Source: Sarcocystis neurona (lineage: Eukaryota > Apicomplexa > Conoidasida > Eucoccidiorida > Sarcocystidae). From it: 64,000 bases of DNA. The translations under genes and the position numbers were made by a program. Shown one piece after another: positions 1 to 11,326 of this stretch (positions are counted from its first letter, which is position 1; each line of letters begins with the position of its first letter). The notes below the pieces were generated by a model, which saw only the letters and a list, made by a program, of their open reading frames with translations, searched no databases and was not told where the DNA came from. Location: the NCBI GenBank assembly GCA_000727475.1, contig KL647289.1, positions 4,158,019-4,222,018 on the forward strand. Direction: 5' to 3'.

Positions 1-1
1 G

Positions 2-2056
2 CTGCGCGCAAGGGAGGCGGCAGACAACGATGCTGGCGATCTCTTCAGCATCCCCCCAACACGGTACGATAGCAGTACGAGCCGCAGAAGTAGCAGCGGC
101 AGCAACCCGAGCAAGAGCAGCAGCAGCGCCAAGGCCACCAGCGGCGTTAGCAAGAGGGACGGAATGGGTGGCAGGGGCCGTGGAAGCGCCGCAGCTGGCG
201 GACACTGCATGAAGAATTCTCGCAGACGATGGGGTAAAGGGTTACCTTCTGGCGGTAATACAAAAGGGGGAACAGCTCTTCTACGGGGCAACCACAACAA
301 CAGCACGCTGTCAAGCTGTCGACCTGATGAGCAGCTGCAGCACGAGCAACCGGGTTTGAACCTTTCTCTCCAGCGACTGCTGTCGAAGGAAGAGACGAGC
401 AGCACCATAAGCGTCAGCTGGGGCGCTCACAGCTGCAGCAGGAAAACAAGATCTCTGAAAGGTTTTTACACGCCGGGTATTCAACGAGCAAGCTCGGGGC
501 GTGCCGGTAAGCTGCGAAAAAAACGAGCTCTTCCCTCCTGTGCAGCTAGTCCTGCTGCTTCTCCTCCCGTTTCTGGTGCTGTAGGTGCTGGTCATCCCGC
601 TGGTGCTGCTGCCACGAACAGAGAAATGCGTCCTGGCTGGAGCAGGAGGGCCACTAGCATCGTGAAGAAGCGAAAGGCAGCCAGCGTGAACAACAGCAGT
701 CCAAGCAGCAAAGCGGGCAGTAGCAGCAGCAAGCGCAGCAGCAACACCGAGGACCACGGTACCGGCAGTGCTGGGGAGAGGGTAGAGAAAGGATGTAGCG
801 TGAAGGGCGACAGAGGGAGTAAAGCAGTCGCCGGTCGCGGCGGCAGTATGAGTAGCAACCCAGTGAAAAGCGATGGGACCGTGGCAGACGCGGCGGATGC
901 AACACAGCGGAAAGGAGCATGGACATGTCGCTACCCAGCCACTGGTGCTTCGCATAGAAAAAGTAACGACAGAGGTACTGCTGCTGATGAATCACCTCTT
1001 AGTTGGGGACACAGTAGCAGCAACGCTAACACCGCCGTCAAGGACGCCCCCTGTAGCAGCAGCAGCAGGAACAACGTGAGCAGTGCGAGGGGATCCAAGA
1101 CAACCACCGCAGCAGCAACGAAGGGTGAATGTGTTCCGGAAAGAAAGACGGGGGAGTCTGCAATGGTGCGTGCGGCGTCTAGCGCTTCAGGCGCATCTGC
1201 TGCTACCTGCAGTCGCAGCAACGCGATGGCACCTAGAGATGCTACCAGCATCACTGGCGGCGTGAAGAACCAGGCACAATCCCACGTGTTGAGGAACAGC
1301 AATAATAGCAGCAGTGGCGGTTGTAGTAGTGATAAGAGCGTTAGTACTGATGGTAAAAAGGGTGGCAAGACTAGTTCGCGGACGAAGGCGTCTGTTGAGG
1401 ACGAGGGACTGGCTGGAGAACCCGAGCTGGAGGAGAAAGCACCTGGTGCTACCGGAAGTGGGGCGCACCGCACGACGGATGGCGGCGCGTGCGCCCGCGG
1501 CATGCCCCCTGTTGCGCCGACAGCTGCTGCTGCTGCAGGCAAATCTGTTGCTGCTGCAGGTTGCTCTGCTGCTTGGACTCAAAGCGAAGGTGCCGCTGTT
1601 GCAGCGGACGACGGTGTAAATGATGCTGCTGCTGCAAGGAGCGGCGCGGCTATGCCAGAAGTCGGGGGAGTCGCACACGCATGCTCGTCAACAGCGGAGG
1701 GAGAGACAGCAGAATCGGAGAGTAGTCCTACAAAAAGAGCAAAGACTGAAGAAAGTGCGAGTAGCAGCAAACGCGCCAAACAGGGAAAACAAGCGACTAC
1801 AGCTGCTCCTGGAACCGCCGCAACAACTGCGGGAGCAGCACCACGAGCAGAAATAGACACAACGGCTGCGGAATTAGGAGAACCGGCGCCGGCAGCAGCG
1901 AAAAAGAATACCGCGTTACTGGCGCTGAAGGGGAAGAGGAAATGTGCTTCGTCGTCTTCTTCATCCTACTCTCTTTCTTCTAGAGAGCAACACGGTACCG
2001 TTGCGAGATCTGCGTGCAACGGTCTTCTCAGTCAGTGCTGTGGCAACAGCAGGTGA
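2..2056 (+). CDS. 3' part of a low-complexity Ser/Ala/Thr/Lys-rich protein (partial, unknown function)
   Basis: The reading frame is open from base 2, before any ATG, to a TGA at 2054-2056, so the gene starts left of the window. About 680 residues are visible. They are rich in Ser, Ala, Thr, Gly and Lys, with runs coded by AGC and GCA triplets, typical of the homopolymer-rich proteins of eimeriid coccidia. I see no domain, signal peptide or membrane segment. Basic patches such as KRKAAS and KRAKTEE could be nuclear targeting signals, but that is inference. The frame ends in GGC AAC AGC AG followed by GTGAGG, a good splice donor at 2054, so the TGA may lie in an intron and the exon may end at 2053 in phase 2 with more exons downstream. 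The complementary strand is also open over long stretches, as expected from triplet repeats, but reads as Leu/Cys-rich protein. Confidence 0.6.
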   Translation: MRAREAADNDAGDLFSIPPTRYDSSTSRRSSSGSNPSKSSSSAKATSGVSKRDGMGGRGRGSAAAGGHCMKNSRRRWGKGLPSGGNTKGGTALLRGNHNNSTLSSCRPDEQLQHEQPGLNLSLQRLLSKEETSSTISVSWGAHSCSRKTRSLKGFYTPGIQRASSGRAGKLRKKRALPSCAASPAASPPVSGAVGAGHPAGAAATNREMRPGWSRRATSIVKKRKAASVNNSSPSSKAGSSSSKRSSNTEDHGTGSAGERVEKGCSVKGDRGSKAVAGRGGSMSSNPVKSDGTVADAADATQRKGAWTCRYPATGASHRKSNDRGTAADESPLSWGHSSSNANTAVKDAPCSSSSRNNVSSARGSKTTTAAATKGECVPERKTGESAMVRAASSASGASAATCSRSNAMAPRDATSITGGVKNQAQSHVLRNSNNSSSGGCSSDKSVSTDGKKGGKTSSRTKASVEDEGLAGEPELEEKAPGATGSGAHRTTDGGACARGMPPVAPTAAAAAGKSVAAAGCSAAWTQSEGAAVAADDGVNDAAAARSGAAMPEVGGVAHACSSTAEGETAESESSPTKRAKTEESASSSKRAKQGKQATTAAPGTAATTAGAAPRAEIDTTAAELGEPAPAAAKKNTALLALKGKRKCASSSSSSYSLSSREQHGTVARSACNGLLSQCCGNSR

Positions 2057-4199
2057 GGAGGAGGGGCTTCCTTTTATAAAATACTGGTGCAAGGCAGTAT
2101 ATACATATGTGTATGTGTGTATATGTATGTATGTATGTGTGTGCGTACATTCGCCAAGTGGTCAGCGGAAACACTGAGGAGAAACGACGGATATAATAAG
2201 CGAAGAGGAAAGACACGGGAAGGTTGAAAGACTGTTGTTCTCAGGAATGCTCTCAGCTGTGCTGTCGTTGCCTGCGGTGATGCGGACGTCTTGTCTTACG
2301 GCCGAGGAGGACTTGTACATACACTCCATGCGCCACGTGTAGCGGTACACACACGGGTGAACAGCATTCGGCGTACACTTATTCGTAAGTGTGTAAGACA
2401 GGTAACGAAGACGCTGGCATGATTCTCAGGAAGTACTGGGTTTGTCCAGGCCAAAGTAGTTGTTTGGCCCAAGGCGTGCCTTCGGCGTATCTACGAACCT
2501 CTTTACCTCTACCTTACACACTAGAAGAGCACACGTGTGCTTGTCTGTATGCAGGTGCATGCGTATATGCACGTAGGAAGTTCAGATACCACCCTGTCGC
2601 CCGCAGAGCAACAGCAGCAGCGTGCAGGTGTTTTGTTGTGCAGCATTTGACAGGCACCCCTTTGTGCACGCACAGGCACTTCTTTTGTGTAGCAGTGTTG
2701 TCTATTTTGAAAAATAACATGCGGGCACGTCGTCGTCCTGCGGCAGCGGGCACTGCTGTGAGTATCACGGCGAAACAGGCTTCTTTTTATTTGACACGGC
2801 GTGACCCCGGGTCAGCTGTCGGACCACAGGTGTCTCACGGTGACCGTATGCTTTTTTCAAGGCATGCACGAGTGCGCGCTCAACGCTGGCTTTGCCGCCA
2901 CGTTCAAAGAAATATCCTAATCACAAGCGGAGCCTTGTTGTCAAGCTCCTCGAGGGAAGGACACTGGAAAGGAACACTACTTCTGCTCAAGCAACTCAGT
3001 GAATTTTCCTTCTGCGTGACACGATTTTAAGTTCTAGAGTTTTCTTTTCCTCTGTTGTGCACTCGCTTTCCTAAGTGCCCCCGTTTCCGTTCGAGGAACA
3101 CGTGCGGTTGTGCGACACGTAGACGCGTAAACCTGTCCTGCATAACGCCAGCCTCAACTGTTGTGACGGGTGCTCTGTCTTCGTCATATGCCACCAGGGC
3201 TGTCAAGGGGAAGTTTGCTTACCTGGAACCACTGCCGTAACCCTGCATGTGGCTGTATGTTGCTTAGGAGACACGATGTATTGCACACACGTTAAAACGT
3301 ATTTCCACACAGACACACGGGTATTCGTATGAATAACCGTGACTTTCCTGTAGTAATGCCTATGTTTTGCCCAGACTTTCTTTACTCTTCGTGCGTGCAC
3401 CAGAATCTTTGGCGCCACCTCGCTAATCGTTTCAACATCGTAACGGTACAGACAGTCTCTCTTTAACGGTTTAATCATAGTTGTTAGGGATGGTGTTACC
3501 GGAATGTGTAACAAGACGGGCTGATGTTTCTGTTCTTTAAAGTTGCGCATGTGTGTGCATATGAAGCTACGCGTGTATGAACACACACTAAGAAACGCAG
3601 ATATTTGTGTGTATAAGTGTATGAATGTAGAGCAACACGTGGACACGGGAAGTGTATTGGCACCCAGACTCCAAGGAGGTGCTGCACGTGCGTGGCGGCG
3701 AACGTGTGGTTCATCGCCGAACGCTTATGGCGGAGGTGGCACGGCAGTATCGTTCAGATGTAATCACGGTTGAAGTTCTCCGTATCTTTTGTGTCGTGTG
3801 CATGCTTTATTAGTGAACCTGTTATTCACTACTTACGGGCGGAGCAGCACGATGCTCGCTGGAAGTTTTACGTTATATACACACACTGTGTACGACTTGT
3901 CGAGGTGAGGGGTTAACTATTCCCACTTCGCGAGTTATTTCTATTAAGCGCACGTGTACGCATATGTTCTGATGTACAGGTACATATACACCCCAAGTTT
4001 CAGTGCGCATACATTCGTACGTACATATGCGTACATATATATATATACATATATATATATATGTATGTCCGTATATTTGTACGCGGGATGTCCAGACAAA
4101 TACACGTGTGCACGTGCGCACACGCACAAGTACCTGCACACATTTATATTCAAAAATCGCGCCTCCAAGAAAATTCCAAATACCGGCATCCACGAACTT

Positions 4200-4266
4200 G
4201 CATGGTTGTGCATATCTACGCCCAAAGGTCGTGCATGGTTGTCCATATCTACGCTTAAAGGTACAT
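4200..4266. repeat. 33-bp unit repeated twice
   Basis: Two adjacent copies of a 33-bp unit begin at 4200 and 4233. Both start GCATGGTTGT and contain CATATCTACGC followed by AAAGGT. They differ at only a few bases. No gene is assigned here. Confidence 0.8.
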
Positions 4267-4544
4267 GCATGTGACTGAAAATTTTTTATTCAAAGGCAGC
4301 AATGTTACAACACGTTGCGAAGACACCTCCACGAGCAGTGCGATCGGCCTAAACAACGGCGAGTCGCCCAAGTTTGTCGTAAGAATTGTGTCATCAGCAG
4401 TTAGATCTGAAGGTGTGAGCTACAGTGAAGATAAGTAGATCTGTGTTAACAGCGAAATATATTCGTCCCTCTTGTTTCCCAGGATGGATTGTGGTATTTC
4501 TCAGCATTGCGTAAGATGGTTTGTACTCTGGCCTGGCCGACGGT

Positions 4545-4770
4545 GCTGCACGGTTTGTGTCTACCAGGACTGTAATACGCAGTTCTAATTTACACGAATA
4601 GCATTATCCAAGTGTGCTCTCTCAGAACGTATACGAGTGCGACATTGGTATTTTGGGATGCTGCACGGTCTGTATCTATCAGGACTGGAATACAAAGTTC
4701 TAATTTACACAAACAGTATTACACAAGTGTACTCTTTCAGAACGCATACGAGTACGATATTGGTATTTTT
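4545..4770. repeat. 115-bp tandem duplication
   Basis: Two head-to-tail copies begin at 4545 and 4660, each starting GCTGCACGGT. They share landmarks in the same order: the TTCTAATTTACAC block, a CAAGTGT block, the CAGAACG(T/C)ATACGAGT block and ATTGGTATTTT at the end. Differences are scattered single-base changes, so the duplication is not very recent. The second copy runs into a T-rich stretch ending in AG (near 4774), like a splice acceptor. Confidence 0.85.
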
Positions 4771-7700
4771 CCAGGTAGGCGTGTGCCCAGTCGGGTAACG
4801 AGCTTCCCGCATACACCTGTATGGACTTTTAGAGAGCGCGTTGAAGGGACACAGTGGTGGACATGCTCGTCGTTCGTGCGGAAACGCCGTCGTCTGGAGT
4901 CACCGGTCAGTTCATCGTTGCTTGCCTACCAACGCAGACAGGGGTCACAGCTTTAGTCACAGTTTGTCTCAGCGCCGGAGGACTAGCCTTCATCGTACCC
5001 ATTACATGCGTCCTCTTCTGCTTCAAGTCAGTCTGTGTCACAAGTGGATTGCAAAACGTTTACGGTCTGCGCGTGAATGACGTAAGGTAATTCCTCACGC
5101 CGTCGTCCTCCCCACTTTTATCCTGACACGATATGTTCTCGTTTCTGGATGCTTTGCAGACTAGTGAGTTTTACTTCTTCACGCGCAGAACATTCTACCT
5201 TTTCCAACATATGTGGACTGTTCGTGGAAGTCTGCTTTCGATGAGAACAAAGGATATGGTGTTGTCGTACGCCCAAGTGCTGCCTTGCTGGTTCCGCTAC
5301 GGCTGCGTGCGTATGCTTCTGCCGTCCTTCCTCTTTGTTTCCAGTCGCGGAATCTGCATAGGTATGTGCTGGCGGACACAGCTGCACGCATGTGCTTTCT
5401 GGACGGACGTCTGTGTCCTACGTCACACTCAACGTAAGCACAACCCGTGCATCTGCGCTACTCTCTCTTTATTTGCAGAGGTCCAGATAAAGTTGTGCAG
5501 TAGGTTACACCGGCACCACAAGCTCACACGGTCTATCCAAACCGTGCGCAACGTGGCGAAGTGTTCTCTCCAGAGGATATATGTGTTGCCTCAAACGGGC
5601 CTCTTGCTATGCTTTAAGAGTTTCTAGAATTCCCCATTTTAAATACATAGGCTTCTACGCGGTTGACTATATCTCTTCCCCCATGCAGCGCTACCCCGCT
5701 ACAGAAATTTACAAAACCCTAAAACTACACAGTGACGAACACGCTGGTTGTTCTGACAAATTTGCTCTGCGATGGAGGAGCATTATACATGCCTGTACAC
5801 ATGTGGAGTGGAACAAGGATATATCGGTCTTTAAACGGGAATATACGCAGGTTCACACGTGCAGAGGACAGTGCGCAAGTACAGGAGAGCTTCTGCATAG
5901 GTTGTCTGCCCAAGTGAGAGGGGAAAAGTTCTGCTTTTATACATCCTGCACGAACTGCACTGCATCAGTCTCTCTATCCTGAAGTGTCCACCTTCAGCTT
6001 TCCACGGGCACCGTGGGGGATATGAACAGTGAGCAGCGAGTCAGTCCTCCTGCGCCTTTAAGAGACGGTTTCACCGGCGCGAGAATGGAGGGTGACACTT
6101 CTTTATACGTGGGGGGTCATCAATTTTGTTACCCGAGCAGACAGCCACATCCTCTGAAACTCCGTGTGTGGGACGCGTGCATTTCAACAAGGTCTTACGC
6201 GCTGAAGACGACTTCTGGTGGAATGTGAATGGAAGGTTCAGCAATATCAATAATCACCCTATAGGTCAGACTAAAACATTGACACGCCTACCGAAACTCG
6301 CAGACACCACGAAGTTTCGTGAGAGCCGCCCGTCGCTGATATGAAGTCTCTGTGTGTGTAGGTAGGCGAATGCCGTTTTTCAGGAAACGAACAGGGAGGT
6401 GTTGAATGGGGCCATCGTCGCCAGTGTAGGCTCTTGTTCGGCTAGAAGAATTTCCGCTATGGAAGTCGAAGGACAAAAGAGATTGGTCTTTGCAGACGCG
6501 CTATTTCAGTCAAGACAAATGAAGATAAACAGAGTCAACAATTACGGTCGTTGGGCAGAATCAAGCTGGCTCCGACGGAATGTATGCTGTCGGAAGGCGT
6601 CGAGATCATCGCCAGGTTCTGGTAAAGGATACAAGAAAGTACCGAAGTTAAAAGGACGTGTTGACATCAAAAAGGGGGCGTGAACATAGTAAAAAGGGCT
6701 ACACAAAATGGAAGAGGTGAAGGTTGGGTCGAAGGGAATGGGCTACGGCTGCAAGTAACCCGAAATCAACCACGAGTGCTACAGGAATTTTTTTTTGAGG
6801 TATAAAAAATGAGTGGCTTGTGGTGGAATTGAGATAAGGATGAATTTCTTCCTTTCATTGCCCCTTCAACACTGCTACGCTGCTTCAAGTGGGTAAGGTA
6901 GAGAGGATACATGGTCGACTTGAGCAGCTGGTATTTCGACAAGCTTCTTCATGCGCTAAAGTGGACAGGATCCAGAGGAAATTACCACAGGAGAGCGGCC
7001 GAGACAGAGACTCGATCATTGCAGATAAGGATACTGGACTGTACGTACCCACCCCCGTTAGGGCGGAACTGCTTACCTAAGCATATTACTTTAGTCGAAC
7101 ACGTGGAATCACGGTTTCGCCCGCATTATATCAAGACACCTACACACGTGTATAAAAAATTATATGCATATATATATATATATATATGTACGTGCACGAC
7201 TGTATACATCATGTGGTGAGCTACCAAGGAAGACGGTGCGGCGTGCACGGTAGTTTACCGCCTATAGGGGCTTAACTGTCAAACGTAACAGACTAATATT
7301 TTTTTTCAAAATTCAACACACATCTGTATCTATTTGCCCCACGAGCGGCACTTCTACAGAACTTTAAGACAGCATGTTTCGTGAAGGTGTTCTAAGCAAG
7401 CGTAGAATACATATTTGTACACTATTATGTGTGTGTGCGTGAACACGTGTGCAATGCTGATCAAATAGCCGGTAACCGGGTGAGGTGGACAGGTGTACGT
7501 AAGCCACGTCTACCCAGTCCTTACATGTGCTCACCCACGTACTATGTCAGTAATAGTAATATCTCGCCCACTCGGTGCGTGTTGATATCCTAGACGTGTG
7601 CATCTATCTCTCTCTGTACTGCGTTCGAAATCCCAAAGAGATTCGACGTGTCGAAGAGCCTACGGGTGCATGGCCGTTACTGTGCTTGTGCATACTACAG

Positions 7701-9281
7701 ATGCAGAAGGTAGAATTCATCATCGTGAACAAGTGAATACGGTGTACACAGCGGCAACCTACGAGGTGGAGCACACGAAGTGTTGTGTACTCTTCAGTGA
7801 ATCACTGTAGGGTTCACGGGATGCACTACTGCGGGACATATATTATTCAGAATGCGGAGTCGGTCTACCCACCTGAAAAAGGGCATGAATATGGAGCACT
7901 CCACAGCGTGTATCCACATTTGAAGCCACTGCATTACACCCTCATACGATGCCAGTTTCCAAGCAAACTTAACGTGTATACTTATTCCTCAGAAGCAGTG
8001 TTTCTACAATACTGCGCAGAAGAGAAAACCTCCACGTTCTTCAAGTTCACGAACTGAGCGTGATGCAACGACAGTAGTTCTCTGGAGTTCTTTTTTGTTC
8101 TGTTCTGAGGAGAGCTGGCTTTTTCTCACCTGTTGAAATTCATTCGGACTTCCTATTAAAGTGTTAGAGTAGTGCGCAGGCGGCCTTTCTCTGTTGTCCA
8201 GCCAGTCGCTTGTCATGGCCGTGCAAAGGCATAGCCGAATGTATCACCGAAAGCGTGAGACTCAAAAATCACGCCCTTGCTCCTGAACAATCTATATCCT
8301 GACGCCTCGGTGTAGCGATGTCAGTTGCGGTATAGAGGGACACTCGTGCGGGGAATGTTGCTATTTTCTAAACATAATACTTCCCGTGTACCTCCTCTCG
8401 AAATTGTGCACGCTTCTCTGAAACTCGTATTACCAACCGTCTCACACAGCCCACCGAGTCACCGGCCACTTTGCTGAACTACGCAAAGAATTCATAAAGT
8501 GTAGTCGCATCTCCTGTTCCACCACTTTTCTTCAACGATACCGTATTTTGCTACGTATTTCTGCGTCAGTTGATTTCTTGGGAAACAACGTGCTTCTTTG
8601 TGGAGAGGACTGCGTACGTTACCTTATGATACCAAGATATAAAAACCGTGTACGGAGTCGCATGTATTGCTCACCAATACCGAGAGTTTTTTTCTCCTCA
8701 ACATACCCAATTGAAAGCTTCATTGTGGACCCTACTAAGTGCTCCGCTTCGTGGCACTCCGAAAGTTCAACACTCTGCGATGCACACGAGCATTCGTTGT
8801 TCGTAAGGTTGTGGTAATTGTCTTTCTGTGGTCACTTCTTTATAGTGGCTACACTCTGTGACTAAGAACTTACTTCTTTGAACAAGTGAACGCAAAGAAC
8901 TGTATCGGCCTGTACATACATGTGGATGTAAAGGGATAGAGAGACAGATAGACAGTCAATGATTACAGTAATTCGTACGTTTATTCACATCAGCCACAGC
9001 CCGTCTTGCAGAGTTTTTCTTCTTCTTCATGAAGTCTCCTTTCCTATATTGGCGCACGCTCGAGATAAAAGGGGACGCTCGCGTCTCCTTTGACCCTTTA
9101 ACGAAAGACGGATAGTATGCTTCTTTCGGACCGCCGTTGTTTGCGCTGTCCCCGCTCCATGCTATTCCCACTTCAAACGGTCGCCTAGCTCGTTTGTATC
9201 CGTGTGTGCCTTGGATAGGTATGTCTCTACTCAGTCCTTACAACTCCCGTAGAACTAAGCACTCTCTTGCTGACCTTTCAG

Positions 9282-9504
9282 TGATTGCGGCAGTTCACAA
9301 GAAAAGGACTCGTTGTCTACAAAGGCGAAAGAGGTCTGCTGCAGCCTTTGTGGCTTATGTGGTGATCCCACTGGAACTTTGGAAAGCTACGTCCACTACT
9401 GCAGTTCTCTGTTCTGCCCCTCTAACCGTGTTGTTCGACTATTCCAACATGTCCACCTTAAACGAATTGTGACGGTGTGCAAAGGCAACTGCGTGCATAC
9501 GTAG
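9282..9504 (+). CDS. Candidate Cys/His-rich terminal exon (weak)
   Basis: A pyrimidine-rich tract ends in AG at 9280-9281. Reading from 9282 with one carried-over base gives about 73 residues to a TAG at 9502-9504. The peptide has a tight Cys/His cluster, KEVCCSLCGLCGDP, then ESYVHYCSSLFCP, and later VCKGNC. The spacing recalls a small zinc-binding module, but I cannot assign a named family. The entry phase matches the phase-2 donor at 2054, so it could be the last exon of the left-hand gene across a 7.2-kb intron. One in three random candidates would match in phase, so this is weak evidence. Another frame is also open here, and the whole call could be chance. Confidence 0.22.
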
Positions 9505-11326
9505 TTGTCTACATACTGATTTGCGCGTATCTGTACAGACATATATAAGAACATTCTCAGAATGGATTAACGGTCATCGACGGTCTCGCGCCAGTCTTAC
9601 TGTGACACGCTTACCAATGGCTGGTTCCCCTTCGGCTCCAAAGTTGCCTACGTGTTTGCAGGGATACACACCGCGTCCTAGATTGCAGTGCAAAACGCGT
9701 CACGTGAGAATACAGCAAGAACGGCAGTGCAAGACTTAGCGAGTACCCCACCAGCGTTTCGCGCATTCGGATCACTTAGACAGTCTCAGCAGCAACAGCA
9801 ACAGTGACAGCAACAGCCCAGATCGGGCGATTGGAGCAACGCAATTAGCAACGGCAACAGCCAGGGCATAGAAACGCGTACAACCGGAACAGCAGCGCCA
9901 GCAAAGGCAACGCTAACCGCGGCGACTACGTAGAGCCCGCCCGCGTCCGCAGGATTACTGAAGGACGCATTAGAATGTTGAATTCTTCCTTTCGATGAGA
10001 ACACAGTGCGTCGCAAATGTGCACTTCAATCCCGGAGGCTGTCCAGAAGATTTCATTAACCACCTTTACCCCGTCTTACTACGTCTTATTTGACCAACAG
10101 TAATATGGCATAATTGGGTAAGGACGTGCACACTGTATTAAATATCCATCCTGCTTCTGTTTATATGCGTTCTCGTCCACAACTATAACAGAATATGCTT
10201 ATATAGACAGGAGACACGTTCTTGCCCTCGACGATATTGGACCGTGAGGTTTCTTTAACTACCAAGATGTTCACAGATTCTACGTTCATCCCCTGGATAA
10301 TCAAAGCTTGCTTTCTGTTTCCTACCGGACGACAGAAAGAAGTGGTGCACTTGCGTTGCACAGGAAAGACGGGATATTTAAATCCTATTGTACTGATTCT
10401 TTCTGTGCAGGGTCCACGTCGAGAAGAGGACCCCACTCAGGCTAGAAGCACTCCAGCTCAACAGTGTAAAAAACTCAGATTCAACCGGGGCCGACTGTCT
10501 TGCAGCTATTTATATCCTGCTCGCTTCCATCTCTACCTGGGAGGCTTCTGATAGAATGCCAAGTTATCTTTCCGTGCTCCTTTTACATATAAAGCGGAAG
10601 AACCTTGCAACCTTGAGCAAAGCTTCGCTGTGTTTATCGGTGCTCTTAATATGAAAATAACTCTGTTCAACTACCGGTAGTACTAAACTGCTGCCTCTCA
10701 GCTAACACTGCTTCTGTCACTGCGACTACAGCAATAGTGACTACCCGTACACTACCGCGGTTATCGAAACACCTACTGCTGCCTCAGAGGCAAGGTCGCC
10801 TGGTCATTCTACAACTACGCTCACTGTTCTGATACCACAGCTTTTACCGGTTTCAAGTGTACATGCTCCACATGTTCCCTTTCAATGGCAAGCGTTTTGT
10901 TGCTCACTCAAGTATTCTCCTTCGATTCTTTTTTGCTACCTGCCTTCCCACCTCTTTTCTTTTTGCAGCCGTACAGCCATCCTCCATTCTATTCTCACTT
11001 CAGAATCTCCGCTTTCACCTCTTCCGCTTTGCTCTCAGTCCGGCCGTCCACCTGCTTATTAGTGTTTACGCGCTTTGTCATCTTCTCTTTACGGTTGCTC
11101 TTCTCAGTGCCCATCCTCATCTGTGTCAACTTTTCCCTTCTCTCCTCCTTTTTCGCTCTCTCTCACCTGCGCACTATCTACATGTCCCAAAACGTCTCCT
11201 CTTATTTTTCATCCACGAAAGGATTTCCAGCAAGTTTAAGCTGTGAGATTGAAGTGTCTTTCAGCAGAAAAAAGCCTTATTTGCTGTCCAAACGGCTCTT
11301 CGCGTTATAGCGGATCTGTGCGCACA

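Larger units (their letters stand above)
2057..11326. other. Long stretch without an assigned gene (intergenic and/or a large intron)
   Basis: About 9.3 kb with a composition unlike the triplet-rich coding DNA on its left. It holds scattered ACGT-containing alternating purine-pyrimidine stretches, short TA and TATACA microsatellites (around 2100, 4030-4065 and 7160-7190) and many short open frames under 170 codons on both strands that overlap each other. No frame matches a family I recognise. Several candidate acceptors occur, for example a pyrimidine tract ending in AG at 9281 and others near 4795, 5150 and 6390, so unrecognised exons of the left-hand gene could lie here. The last kilobase, about 10880-11240, is T/C-rich on the + strand and may be the promoter or 5' leader of the carrier gene. 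Confidence 0.5.
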
